Source of the DNA: Pseudomonas sp. CFII64
GTDB taxonomy: Bacteria; Pseudomonadota; Gammaproteobacteria; Pseudomonadales; Pseudomonadaceae
Length of the DNA stretch: 64,000 nt
Direction: 5' to 3'
Assembly (NCBI RefSeq): GCF_000416235.1
Contig: NZ_ATLO01000052.1
Span: forward strand, 1-64,000
The notes under the pieces were generated by a model. That model did no database searches. It was given only the letters and a program-made list of their open reading frames with translations, and was not told the DNA's origin. Below are positions 1 to 9,294 of this stretch, in pieces. The position numbers and the translations under genes are program-made. The number at the start of each line of letters is the position of its first letter. The stretch's first letter is position 1.

Positions 1-33
1 CGTTCTTCGCGGGCAAGCCTCGCTCCAACAGTT
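1..33. repeat. Half REP element at window edge
   Basis: The bases match the right arm of the GGAGCGAGG-type REP pairs seen complete near 13665, 24509 and 50564 (core GCGGGCAAGCCTCGCTCC). The left arm would lie outside the window. It sits just downstream of uvrB. Confidence 0.6.
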
Positions 34-35
34 TT

Positions 36-2051
36 TCAAACCGTCAGCAAGCGCTCCCTGAGCTTGCCAATCTCATCGCGCATCTGCGCTGCCGCTTCGA
101 ATTCCAGGTCGCGGGCCAGTTGGTACATCTTTTCTTCCAGCTGGCGAATGCGCTTGGTGATTTCGCTGGGTGAGCGCAGCTCGTTTTCGTACTTGGCGTT
201 CTCTTCGGCGGCCTTGGCCATGCCTTTGCGCTTCTTGCTGCGCGAACCCGGCACGGTTGCACCTTCCATGATGTCGGCAACGTCCTTGAACACGCCCTTG
301 GGCGTAATGCCGTGTTCAAGGTTGTAGGCAATCTGCTTGTCGCGACGGCGCTCGGTTTCGCCGATAGCGCGCTCCATGGAACCGGTGATGCGATCGGCAT
401 ACAAAATCGCCCGGCCATTGAGGTTACGTGCAGCACGGCCAATGGTCTGGATCAGCGAACGCTCGGAACGCAGGAAGCCCTCCTTGTCGGCATCGAGAAT
501 CGCCACCAGGGACACTTCCGGCATGTCCAGACCTTCACGCAGCAGGTTGATCCCCACCAAAACGTCGAAGGTGCCCAGACGTAAATCGCGAATAATCTCC
601 ACCCGCTCCACGGTGTCGATGTCCGAGTGCAGGTAGCGCACCCGCACGCCGTGATCCGCCAGGTAATCGGTCAAGTCCTCGGACATGCGCTTGGTCAGCG
701 TGGTCACCAGCACGCGCTCTTCCAGCGCCACACGCTTACCGATCTCGGACAGCAAGTCGTCGACCTGAGTCAGCGCCGGACGAATTTCGATTTGCGGGTC
801 GACCAGCCCGGTCGGGCGCACCAGCTGCTCGATGACCCGCCCCGCGTGTTCAGCCTCATAGTTGCCGGGCGTCGCCGAGACGAAAATAGTTTGCGGACTG
901 ACTGCTTCCCACTCGTCAAAACGCATCGGTCGGTTATCCAGCGCCGAGGGCAGCCGGAAGCCGTACTCCACCAGCGTTTCTTTACGCGAGCGGTCGCCTT
1001 TATACATCGCGCCGACTTGCGGCACGCTGACGTGGGATTCGTCGATCACCAGCAAGGCATCAGCGGGCAAATAGTCATAAAGCGTTGGCGGCGGCGCGCC
1101 GGACGGGCGACCCGACAGGTAGCGCGAGTAGTTTTCGATACCGTTGCAGTAACCCAGTTCGAGGATCATTTCCAGATCGAAGCGGGTGCGCTGCTCCAGG
1201 CGCTGGGCTTCCACCAGCTTATTGTTGTTGCGCAGGTATTCCAGACGCTCCTGCAACTCGACCTTGATGCCTTCCATCGCATCGACCAGGGTTTCCCGAG
1301 GCGTTACGTAGTGGCTTTTCGGGTAGAAGGTGAAGCGCGGCAGCTTGCGGATCACTTCGCCGGTCAGTGGATCGAACGCCGACAGGCTTTCCACTTCGTC
1401 GTCGAACAGCTCGATGCGGATCGCTTCCAGGTCCGACTCGGCCGGGTAAATATCGATGACATCGCCGCGCACCCGGAAGGTCGCACGGGCAAAATCCATG
1501 TCGTTGCGGGTGTACTGCAAATCCGCCAGCCGACGCAACAAAGCGCGTTGATCGAGTTTGTCGCCACGGTCCACATGCAAAACCATGCGCAGATAGGTTT
1601 CCGGGCTGCCAAGGCCGTAAATGCAGGAAACCGTGGTAACGATGATGGCGTCCTTGCGCTCCAGCAACGCTTTGGTTGCCGACAGCCGCATCTGCTCGAT
1701 GTGGTCGTTGATCGAGGCGTCCTTCTCAATGAAGGTGTCCGACGACGGCACGTAGGCTTCGGGCTGGTAATAATCGTAATAAGAGACGAAATATTCGACC
1801 GCGTTGTTGGGGAAAAACGCCTTGAACTCGCCGTACAGCTGCGCCGCCAGGGTCTTGTTCGGCGCCAGCACCAGCGTCGGGCGCTGCACCTGGGCAATAA
1901 CGTTGGCGATGCTGAAGGTCTTGCCCGAACCGGTCACACCCAGCAATGTCTGGTGCGCCAGCCCGGCTTCGATCCCTTCGACCATCAGGCGAATGGCTTC
2001 TGGCTGATCGCCAGCAGGCTCAAAACGGGTGACGAGCTGAAACTCGGACAT
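36..2051 (-). CDS. uvrB: Excinuclease ABC subunit UvrB
   Basis: UvrB is the damage-verifying helicase-like subunit of UvrABC nucleotide excision repair. It is loaded by UvrA and recruits UvrC. The 671-residue product has a Walker A at residues 39-46 (GVTGSGKT), the beta-hairpin rich in Tyr (YYDYYQPEAYVPSSDTF, about 92-108) that is inserted between strands, a DESH helicase box near 338, the helicase C-terminal domain, and a C-terminal UVR coiled coil (RQLEEKMYQLARDLEFEAA). The chosen start is the ATG at 2051 (MSEFQLVTRF). The frame is open for 19 more codons upstream, but that stretch does not look like family sequence. Transcribed away from the aminotransferase gene across a 341-base gap. No LexA box was found upstream. 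Confidence 0.97.
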   Translation of the reverse strand: MSEFQLVTRFEPAGDQPEAIRLMVEGIEAGLAHQTLLGVTGSGKTFSIANVIAQVQRPTLVLAPNKTLAAQLYGEFKAFFPNNAVEYFVSYYDYYQPEAYVPSSDTFIEKDASINDHIEQMRLSATKALLERKDAIIVTTVSCIYGLGSPETYLRMVLHVDRGDKLDQRALLRRLADLQYTRNDMDFARATFRVRGDVIDIYPAESDLEAIRIELFDDEVESLSAFDPLTGEVIRKLPRFTFYPKSHYVTPRETLVDAMEGIKVELQERLEYLRNNNKLVEAQRLEQRTRFDLEMILELGYCNGIENYSRYLSGRPSGAPPPTLYDYLPADALLVIDESHVSVPQVGAMYKGDRSRKETLVEYGFRLPSALDNRPMRFDEWEAVSPQTIFVSATPGNYEAEHAGRVIEQLVRPTGLVDPQIEIRPALTQVDDLLSEIGKRVALEERVLVTTLTKRMSEDLTDYLADHGVRVRYLHSDIDTVERVEIIRDLRLGTFDVLVGINLLREGLDMPEVSLVAILDADKEGFLRSERSLIQTIGRAARNLNGRAILYADRITGSMERAIGETERRRDKQIAYNLEHGITPKGVFKDVADIMEGATVPGSRSKKRKGMAKAAEENAKYENELRSPSEITKRIRQLEEKMYQLARDLEFEAAAQMRDEIGKLRERLLTV

Positions 2052-2392
2052 AACGTACCTCTGTGTGCGTTTTCGCCAGAGTGCGCGCAAAAACGAAAGA
2101 ACCGCCAACGCCTGCTCCGTGAAAGGATCAGTCGTACAGAATATAAAGTGATGGGACTACAAGTGGAGTCTCCAATGCCGCCTTTCAAGCCATAGAGTCG
2201 ATACGCTGCCAAGGATGCTGGCGCAATATGACCAGCGGCGGAAAAATAACCGGAAAAACCTTGAAAAAACGCCTTGCCGACTGTCGCCCCGGCCCGCGAT
2301 GGCCTCTATACTAGCTCCCCGTTTGTGCACCGCTCTGGCGCATTCGGGTTAGAGCGGCCTTCCCTCACTTCTCACTCAGAGCCGCCGCAAAA
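2052..2392. promoter_or_regulatory. Divergent intergenic region uvrB / aminotransferase
   Basis: This 341-base gap must hold two divergent promoters. On the plus strand a good -10 hexamer TATACT lies at 2307-2312, about 80 bases before the aminotransferase start, with no clear -35. No RNA gene, repeat or LexA box was recognised. Confidence 0.4.
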
Positions 2393-3589
2393 ATGAGCCT
2401 GTTCTCCGCTGTCGAAATGGCACCACGCGATCCAATCCTGGGCCTCAACGAAGCATTCAACGCCGATACCCGCACCACCAAGGTCAATCTTGGCGTGGGC
2501 GTCTATTGCAACGAGGAAGGACGCATTCCCCTTCTGCGCGCCGTTGCCGAAGCCGAGAAGATTCGCGTGGCTCAGCACGCTCCCCGCGGCTACCTGCCGA
2601 TTGACGGCATCGCCGCCTACGATCTGGCGGTACAAAAACTGCTGTTTGGCGCAGATTCGCCGTTGATCGCTTCCGGTCGCGTCTTGACCACCCAGGCAGT
2701 CGGCGGCACCGGCGCACTGAAAATCGGTGCCGACTTCCTCAAGCAACTGCTGCCCGATGCCGTCGTCGCCATCAGCGATCCAAGCTGGGAAAACCATCGC
2801 GCCCTGTTCGAGACGGCCGGTTTCCCGGTCCAGAACTATCGTTACTATGATGCGACCAGCCATGACGTGAACCGTTCCGGCATGCTCGAAGACCTTGAGA
2901 ACCTGCCGTCCGGTTCCGTCGTCGTGCTGCACGCCTGCTGCCATAACCCGACCGGCGTCGACCTGACCCTTGAAGACTGGAAGAAAGTCCTGGAAGTGGT
3001 CAAGGCCAAAGGTCATGTACCTTTCCTCGACATGGCCTACCAGGGCTTTGGCGATGGTATCGACGAAGACGCCATTGCAGTGCGCCTGTTCGCCGAATCG
3101 GGCCTGACCTTCTTCGCTTCCAGCTCGTTTTCCAAATCCTTCTCGCTGTACGGTGAACGCGTCGGCGCGCTGTCGATCATTACCGAGTCAAAAGAAGAAA
3201 CCGCCCGCGTGCTGTCGCAGGTCAAGCGCGTAATCCGCACCAACTATTCCAACCCGCCGACCCACGGCGCAATCATCGTCGCCGCCGTGCTCAACAGCCC
3301 GGAACTGCGCGCGATGTGGGAAGAAGAACTGGCCGAGATGCGCCTGCGGATTCGCGGCATGCGCGTAGCGATGGTCGAGCGTCTGGCGAACAACCCGGCA
3401 GGTCAGGATTTCAGCTTCGTCGGTCGCCAGAGCGGCATGTTCTCCTACTCCGGCCTGACCACCGAGCAAGTGCACCGCCTGCGTAACGAGTTCGGCATCT
3501 ACGCCCTGGACACCGGCCGCATCTGCGTCGCGGCGCTGAACCAGAACAACATCGATACGGTGTGCAAGGCGATTATTCAGGTGATCTGA
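2393..3589 (+). CDS. Aromatic/aspartate aminotransferase, PLP class I
   Basis: A cytosolic pyridoxal-phosphate aminotransferase of the AspC/TyrB fold subgroup, exchanging the amino group between aspartate or aromatic amino acids and 2-oxoglutarate. The 398 residues carry HNPTG (Asn185), Asp213 and Tyr216 in FLDMAYQGF, the Schiff-base lysine Lys248 in SSSFSKSFSLYGERVG, and Arg256. The start at 2393 gives the usual family N-terminus (MSLFSAVEMAPRDPILG). A gene of this type beside uvrB is a conserved Pseudomonas arrangement. It ends 85 bases before the convergent oxygenase gene, with a long perfect stem-loop in between. Such enzymes often accept imidazolepyruvate or histidine, which could link it to the locus downstream, but its conserved location argues for a general role. 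AspC and TyrB type cannot be separated by eye. Confidence 0.93.
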   Translation: MSLFSAVEMAPRDPILGLNEAFNADTRTTKVNLGVGVYCNEEGRIPLLRAVAEAEKIRVAQHAPRGYLPIDGIAAYDLAVQKLLFGADSPLIASGRVLTTQAVGGTGALKIGADFLKQLLPDAVVAISDPSWENHRALFETAGFPVQNYRYYDATSHDVNRSGMLEDLENLPSGSVVVLHACCHNPTGVDLTLEDWKKVLEVVKAKGHVPFLDMAYQGFGDGIDEDAIAVRLFAESGLTFFASSSFSKSFSLYGERVGALSIITESKEETARVLSQVKRVIRTNYSNPPTHGAIIVAAVLNSPELRAMWEEELAEMRLRIRGMRVAMVERLANNPAGQDFSFVGRQSGMFSYSGLTTEQVHRLRNEFGIYALDTGRICVAALNQNNIDTVCKAIIQVI

Positions 3590-3617
3590 AGCGTTAACGT
3601 TGTCGTTCACGATCCAT

Positions 3618-3664
3618 AGGACCGGCTTTAGCCGGGAGAACGCCTCCCGGCTGAAGCCGGTCCT
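3618..3664. repeat. REP hairpin (GGACCGGCTT type), likely bidirectional terminator
   Basis: Arms of 21 bases (3618-3638 and 3644-3664) form a near-perfect inverted repeat around a 5-base loop. The arm core is AGGACCGGCTTTAGCCGGG. It lies between two convergent genes, so it may also stop transcription. Related copies occur near 10252 and at 32233-32321. Confidence 0.85.
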
Positions 3665-3674
3665 ACGGACTGGA

Positions 3675-4640
3675 CTAGTTGCTACCCTTCTTGCGATACG
3701 CCATCGAATCATCGATCCGCTTGAGGATGTAATCCCCCGCTGCCACGGGCGGATACAGACTGCTGGCCGGATCAATCCCCAGATCACAAGGGTCAACCAC
3801 TGCGCTGTAGGTCGGATCGTAAAAGGTCGCGATGGAATAGCGTTCATGCCCGGATGTGTTGATCACCCGATGCAGGGTCGAGCGGAACCGATCATTGGAC
3901 CAATGCGCCAGCAGATCACCCACGTTGACCACCAGACTGCCAGCAATTGGCGTCGCGTCGATCCAGTTATTGGAGCCCAGTTCACGCACCTGTAAACCGC
4001 CGCTGTCGTCCTGATACAGCAAGGTGATGCAGCCATAATCCGTATGTGGCGCGACGCCGAACTGATCGGCTTCAGCCATCGGCGGATGCGGCGGGTAGTA
4101 GACCATCTGCGTGCGCTGCAGCCGCTTGCTGTATTTGCCGATGAAAAAGTCCTCATCGATCCCCAGCCCGGCCGCCACCGCCTTGAGCAGATCCGCCCCC
4201 GCAACACCGATGTGCGCGTAATAGTCGTCCAGCGCGCCCCGCAACTCGGGCATGAACTGCGGCCATTGATTCGGCCCGCGCAACGCTTCGCCGGCCAGCA
4301 CACAGGGATCGTCTTCCGGCAGTTCAAGGCCGATGCTGAAAAACTCCTTGTGATCGGGCTTGGTCGCTTCGTACATCAGCGCCCCGCCCAGCGCGTGCCA
4401 ACCGCGATGGCGCTTGTTCACCGCGACCTGACGCTTGACCTCGGCCGGGTAGGCGAAAAAGGTCCGCGCAGCAGCCATGGCGCGATCAATCACCGCCTGG
4501 GGCACGCCATGATTGATGATGTAGAAGAATCCGGTTTCGCTGCACGCCTTGCGAATCGCGTCGCCGACGCGCTGAATACTGGCAGGATCGCCCTCGTGAA
4601 CGCCGGTCATGTCGATCAAGGGCAGATTGGTATCGGTCAT
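3675..4640 (-). CDS. Fe(II)/2-oxoglutarate oxygenase, isopenicillin N synthase-like
   Basis: A soluble non-haem iron oxygenase of the DIOX/IPNS family (321 residues). The N-terminal DIOX_N segment contains ETGFFYIINHGVP (35-47). The double-stranded beta-helix carries the iron triad His199, Asp201 (APHTDYG) and His257 (TLHRV), and the co-substrate-binding Arg267-x-Ser269 (RYSIATF). The start at 4640 is preceded by CTCAGGAG with good spacing. It is divergent from the lyase operon, and its upstream region holds a GTNTANAC operator-like site matching those before the lyase and ABC operons. That suggests membership of the same regulon. The substrate cannot be told from sequence. A hydroxylase of an amino or hydroxy acid would fit the context (inference). 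Confidence 0.88.
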   Translation of the reverse strand: MTDTNLPLIDMTGVHEGDPASIQRVGDAIRKACSETGFFYIINHGVPQAVIDRAMAAARTFFAYPAEVKRQVAVNKRHRGWHALGGALMYEATKPDHKEFFSIGLELPEDDPCVLAGEALRGPNQWPQFMPELRGALDDYYAHIGVAGADLLKAVAAGLGIDEDFFIGKYSKRLQRTQMVYYPPHPPMAEADQFGVAPHTDYGCITLLYQDDSGGLQVRELGSNNWIDATPIAGSLVVNVGDLLAHWSNDRFRSTLHRVINTSGHERYSIATFYDPTYSAVVDPCDLGIDPASSLYPPVAAGDYILKRIDDSMAYRKKGSN

Positions 4641-4666
4641 GCTGACTCCTGAGAAAACGGCAGGCG

Positions 4667-4675
4667 GTGTATACA
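4667..4675. promoter_or_regulatory. GntR/HutC operator-like site 1 (oxygenase promoter)
   Basis: GTGTATACA fits GTNTANAC, the consensus I recall for HutC-subfamily GntR regulators, and contains the 8-base palindrome TGTATACA. It lies about 27 bases upstream of the oxygenase start, where it could overlap a -10 (TATACA on the minus strand). Confidence 0.5.
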
Positions 4676-4875
4676 GGTGCAAGCATTTCCTGTGCCGGTC
4701 GACCAGGCACCGAGGCGATTACTCAGCCAGCATCCCTATCGCGCCGATTGACCGGTGTCTGGGTGACAAGTTGCCGAAATCAGCAGCGTTTCCAAGCGCC
4801 CCAACATCGGGCGCGAGGATCACAAGTGGTGCAACTTTCGGTGACAGGTTTCAGGCAGGCAGAAACAGGCGCAGC

Positions 4876-4922
4876 AGCCGGGCCTGCGAATTACGGGCCC
4901 AAGCTGAACTGGCCCGGCTTTT
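4876..4922 (+). terminator. GC-rich stem-loop followed by TTTT, upstream of lyase operon
   Basis: AGCCGGGCC (4876-4884) can pair with GGCCCGGCT (4911-4919), followed by a short T run. An inner CGGGCC (4894-4899) can pair with GGCCCG (4911-4916) instead, so two mutually exclusive stems are possible. No gene is read into it on the plus strand, so its role is unclear. Confidence 0.35.
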
Positions 4923-4949
4923 GCCTTACCTGTATATACAGGATGATAT
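4921..4949 (+). promoter_or_regulatory. Lyase-operon promoter with GntR/HutC operator-like site 2
   Basis: A perfect 14-base palindrome CCTGTATATACAGG at 4929-4942 contains GTATATAC, matching GTNTANAC. It lies between a plausible -35 (TTGCCT, 4921-4926) and a weak -10 (TGATAT, 4944-4949) with 17-base spacing, a classic arrangement for repression. The lyase start is 76 bases further on. Confidence 0.65.
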
Positions 4950-5024
4950 GACTTAACATTGTCATTCGAAGTCAGCCCGAATTCGCCAGCATCCACCCGA
5001 ATAATCAAAGCAGGAACACACGCC

Positions 5025-6554
5025 ATGCCAGCTTCTCTTCTTCTCAAGCCCGGACAATTCGACCTCGATCAGCTGCGTGCGATCTATCAGCAGCAGGCGC
5101 CGTTCGAACTTGACCCTGATGCCCGGGAAGTGGTCGATGCCAGCACCCGCACGGTCAACGAGATCATCGCCAACAACCGCACGGTATACGGCATTAACAC
5201 CGGTTTCGGCTTGCTGGCACGCACTTCGATACCGACCGAATCCCTGGCCAAACTGCAACGCAATCTGTTGTTGTCACACTGCACCGGCACGGGTCCGTTG
5301 CTGGATGACGCCAGCGTCGCGTTGATCATGGCGCTCAAGGTCGGCTCGCTGGCCCGTGGCTTTTCCGGAATTCGCTGGGAAGTGATCCAGGCCATCAGCG
5401 CGCTGTACGCCGCCAAGGTTTATCCGTGCATCCCGTCCCAGGGTTCAGTGGGCGCGTCCGGCGATCTGGCACCGCTTGCGCACATGTCAGCGGTGCTGAT
5501 CGGTGTCGGTCGCGTGCGCCATCAGGGTCGCGAGATGGACGCTGTGGAAGGCTTGGCGCTGGCAGGCCTGGAACCGATGGTCCTCGGCCCGAAAGAAGGC
5601 CTGGCGTTGATCAACGGCACTCAGGTGTCGACCGCTCTGGCTCTGCGCGGCCTGTTCGCCACCGAAAAATTATTCACCGCCGCAGTAGTTGCCGGCAGCC
5701 TCAGCGTCGAGGCTCTCAAAGGCTCGGACGTTCCTTTCGACGCGCGTATCCAGGCCGTTCGTGGGCAACCGGGGCAAATCGACGTCGCTGCGCTGTACCG
5801 CGAATTGCTGGCGAAAAGTGAAATCCGCGACTCGCACATTGATTGCGGGCGCGTGCAAGATCCGTATTCCCTGCGTTGCCAGCCACAAGTGATGGGCGCG
5901 TGCCTGGATCACATGCGCTTCGCCGCCAGCGTGTTCCTGCGCGAGGCCAACGCGGTGTCGGATAACCCGCTGGTGTTCAGCGCCGATGGCGACGTGCTGT
6001 CGGGTGGCAACTTCCACGCCGAACCGGTGGCCATGGCATCCGACGTGCTGGCCTTGGCAATTTCCGAAATCGGCGCCCTGTCCGAACGCCGCATCGCCCA
6101 GCTGGTGGACCCTGCCCTGTCCGGCCTGCCAGCGTTTCTGGTCAAGGAAGGCGGCTTGAATTCCGGTTTCATGATTGCTCAGGTGACCGCTGCCGCATTG
6201 GCCTCGGAGAACAAGACGTTGGCCCATCCGGCTTCGATAGACAGCCTGCCGACCTCCGCCAACCAGGAAGACCATGTGTCCATGGCGACCTTTGCGGCAC
6301 GCCGTTTGCTGGACATGGCGGGTAACAGCAGCGCGGTGGTGGGCATCGAACTGCTCGGCGCGGCGCAAGGTGTAGACCTGCACGCGCCGCTGCACACCTC
6401 GGAAAAGCTCAGCGAAGTGCTGGCCATGATCCGCAGCGAAGTTGCCCACTATGATGAAGATCGCTACTTCGCCCCGGACATCGCCGCTGCGCGTGCCTGG
6501 GTCGAAAATGGTGCATTCACCCGCTGGCTGCCGTTCCAACGCCTGTACGGTTGA
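5025..6554 (+). CDS. Histidine ammonia-lyase-type aromatic amino acid lyase
   Basis: A member of the MIO-cofactor lyase family, which removes the alpha-amino group of an aromatic amino acid without oxidation (histidine to urocanate in HutH). The 509-residue length matches HutH. The cofactor-forming Ala144-Ser145-Gly146 lies in GSVGASGDLAPLAH. Catalytic Tyr55 is in VYGINTGFG. The selectivity pair is Ser84-His85 (LLLSHCTGTG), typical of histidine-type rather than phenylalanine- or tyrosine-type enzymes. QEDHVSM and the later Glu in GIELLGAAQG are also present. The start at 5025 has AGGA upstream. The frame extends 22 codons further back, but that part is not family-like. No hutU or hutI is adjacent, so this is probably a paralogue of the main HutH feeding or diverting an imidazole compound. 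The exact substrate is uncertain. Confidence 0.9.
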   Translation: MPASLLLKPGQFDLDQLRAIYQQQAPFELDPDAREVVDASTRTVNEIIANNRTVYGINTGFGLLARTSIPTESLAKLQRNLLLSHCTGTGPLLDDASVALIMALKVGSLARGFSGIRWEVIQAISALYAAKVYPCIPSQGSVGASGDLAPLAHMSAVLIGVGRVRHQGREMDAVEGLALAGLEPMVLGPKEGLALINGTQVSTALALRGLFATEKLFTAAVVAGSLSVEALKGSDVPFDARIQAVRGQPGQIDVAALYRELLAKSEIRDSHIDCGRVQDPYSLRCQPQVMGACLDHMRFAASVFLREANAVSDNPLVFSADGDVLSGGNFHAEPVAMASDVLALAISEIGALSERRIAQLVDPALSGLPAFLVKEGGLNSGFMIAQVTAAALASENKTLAHPASIDSLPTSANQEDHVSMATFAARRLLDMAGNSSAVVGIELLGAAQGVDLHAPLHTSEKLSEVLAMIRSEVAHYDEDRYFAPDIAAARAWVENGAFTRWLPFQRLYG

Positions 6555-6565
6555 TTTGCCATAAG

Positions 6566-6590
6566 GGCGGCGGACATATGCTCCGCCGCC
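6566..6590 (+). other. Strong 9-bp stem-loop between lyase and FMN dehydrogenase genes
   Basis: GGCGGCGGA (6566-6574) pairs perfectly with TCCGCCGCC (6582-6590) around CATATGC. No T run follows, so it is more likely an mRNA-stabilising or partial-attenuation element inside the operon than a terminator. Confidence 0.5.
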
Positions 6591-6635
6591 TGCGCAACTC
6601 CTGTCCAGGTCCCTTTTTACTGTTCAAGGATTTGC

Positions 6636-7817
6636 ATGCGCCGCTATCACACAGGCTCCGATTTCCGTCGCGCCCAGAGCATCGCCGAACTCGCTGCCAT
6701 GGCTCGCCGCCGACTGCCGCACTTCGCCTGGGAATACCTGGAAGGCGGAGCGGAAGAAGAACTCACCCTCAAGCGCAACCGTCAGGCATTTGCCGACATT
6801 ACCTTGCTGCCGAAAACCCTGGTGCCGTGCAGCGACATCAATACCCGGCGCGCGGTTTTCGGTCGTGATCTGCCGCTACCCATCGCCATCGGGCCGACTG
6901 GTTACAACGGCATGCTGCATCGCGACGCCGACATTCATCTGGCCCGCGCCGCCACCGAACGCGGCTTGCCCTTCACCCTGAGCACCGTCTCCACCAATTC
7001 CATGGAACAAGTGGTTGCCGCAGTGCCTGACGTTAATTTCTGGCTGCAGTTGTATTGCCTGCAAGATGCGCACATCCAGGAAGACATGCTGCAACGGGCA
7101 ACTGCCGTCGGTTGCCAGACACTGCTGCTCACCAGCGACTCGGTGCGGCTGGGCAATCGTGAGTGGGACCGGCGAAATTTCTCTCGCCCCCGGCAACTGA
7201 GCCTGCGCAACAAGCTCGACGTCCTGCGCCACCCGCGCTGGCTGCATCAGGCGTTGTGGCCACAGGGCATGCCGACTCTGGCAAATATCGAACGTTACCT
7301 GCCTCCGGATCAGCGCAACGCGAGCGGTGGCGCGCACTTCATGGGTACGCAGATGGAGATGGGCCTGGATTGGGATTCGCTGGCACGTTTGCGTGATCGC
7401 TGGCCGCAACGCCTGCTGCTCAAGGGCGTGATGCACCCCGACGATGCGGAAAAAGCCGTGGCCCTGGGCCTGGACGGCATTGTCGTGACCAATCATGGCG
7501 GGCGGCAACTGGATGGCGTGCCGGCCAGTATCGACTGCCTGCCCGCCATCGCTGCCGTGGCCAAAGGCAAGCTGACACTGCTGCTGGACAGCGGCATCCG
7601 GCGCGGCACCGACATTCTCAAGGCGTGCGCCCTGGGTGCCGATGCGGTGCTGCTGGGCCGCGCGACTTTATATGGTGTCGCCGTAGGTGGTCAGGCCGGC
7701 GCAGGTCATGCGCTTGACCTGCTCGCCGAGGAACTGCGCCTGGCGCTGTTTCTGCTGGGCCAGCCTGATCTAAGCGCACTGCACGCCGAATTTTCTCCTT
7801 CCTGCACGGTGAGTTGA
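6636..7817 (+). CDS. FMN-dependent L-2-hydroxyacid dehydrogenase (LldD/mandelate dehydrogenase family)
   Basis: A 393-residue (beta/alpha)8-barrel flavoprotein of the lactate/mandelate dehydrogenase and glycolate oxidase family, which oxidises L-2-hydroxy acids to 2-oxo acids. Visible signatures are the FMN-contacting IAIGPTGYNGML (84-95), LQLYCLQD (138-145), LLLKGVMHPDDA with Lys263, the catalytic His287 and Arg290 in VTNHGGRQLDG, and the phosphate-binding LLDSGIRRGTD. The long middle segment (about 180-235) resembles membrane-associated mandelate/lactate dehydrogenases more than soluble oxidases. It sits 81 bases after the lyase gene and 3 bases before the FAD oxidoreductase, clearly in one operon. 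The substrate is not determined. The context suggests a 2-hydroxy acid with an imidazole or aryl side chain (inference). Confidence 0.9.
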   Translation: MRRYHTGSDFRRAQSIAELAAMARRRLPHFAWEYLEGGAEEELTLKRNRQAFADITLLPKTLVPCSDINTRRAVFGRDLPLPIAIGPTGYNGMLHRDADIHLARAATERGLPFTLSTVSTNSMEQVVAAVPDVNFWLQLYCLQDAHIQEDMLQRATAVGCQTLLLTSDSVRLGNREWDRRNFSRPRQLSLRNKLDVLRHPRWLHQALWPQGMPTLANIERYLPPDQRNASGGAHFMGTQMEMGLDWDSLARLRDRWPQRLLLKGVMHPDDAEKAVALGLDGIVVTNHGGRQLDGVPASIDCLPAIAAVAKGKLTLLLDSGIRRGTDILKACALGADAVLLGRATLYGVAVGGQAGAGHALDLLAEELRLALFLLGQPDLSALHAEFSPSCTVS

Positions 7818-7820
7818 CCG

Positions 7821-9197
<1,377 letters not shown>

Positions 9198-9211
9198 CTG
9201 TCGGCGCAGGG

Positions 9212-9240
9212 TTGTATATACCGGTATGGCACGCTAACTG
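9212..9240 (+). promoter_or_regulatory. ABC-operon promoter region with GntR/HutC operator-like site 3
   Basis: GTATATAC at 9214-9221 repeats the core of site 2 exactly. It overlaps a possible -35 (TTGTAT, 9212-9217), with a weak -10 (TAACTG, 9235-9240) 17 bases later. It begins 15 bases after the preceding stop codon and about 80 bases before the binding-protein gene. Confidence 0.55.
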
Positions 9241-9294
9241 CAGCATTAGTCACAGATATCACACCGAACCTGACTGAGACGAAGGAGTTACCCA

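Noticed and set aside
2052..2160. SOS box for uvrB
   Set aside because: CTG...CAG-like pairs upstream have the wrong spacing (13 instead of 10) and poor AT content, unlike the clear boxes before lexA.
627..2195. Long plus-strand open frame opposite uvrB
   Set aside because: Antisense shadow in high-GC DNA: composition is unlike a protein (His/Gln/Arg-rich) and uvrB is certain on the other strand.
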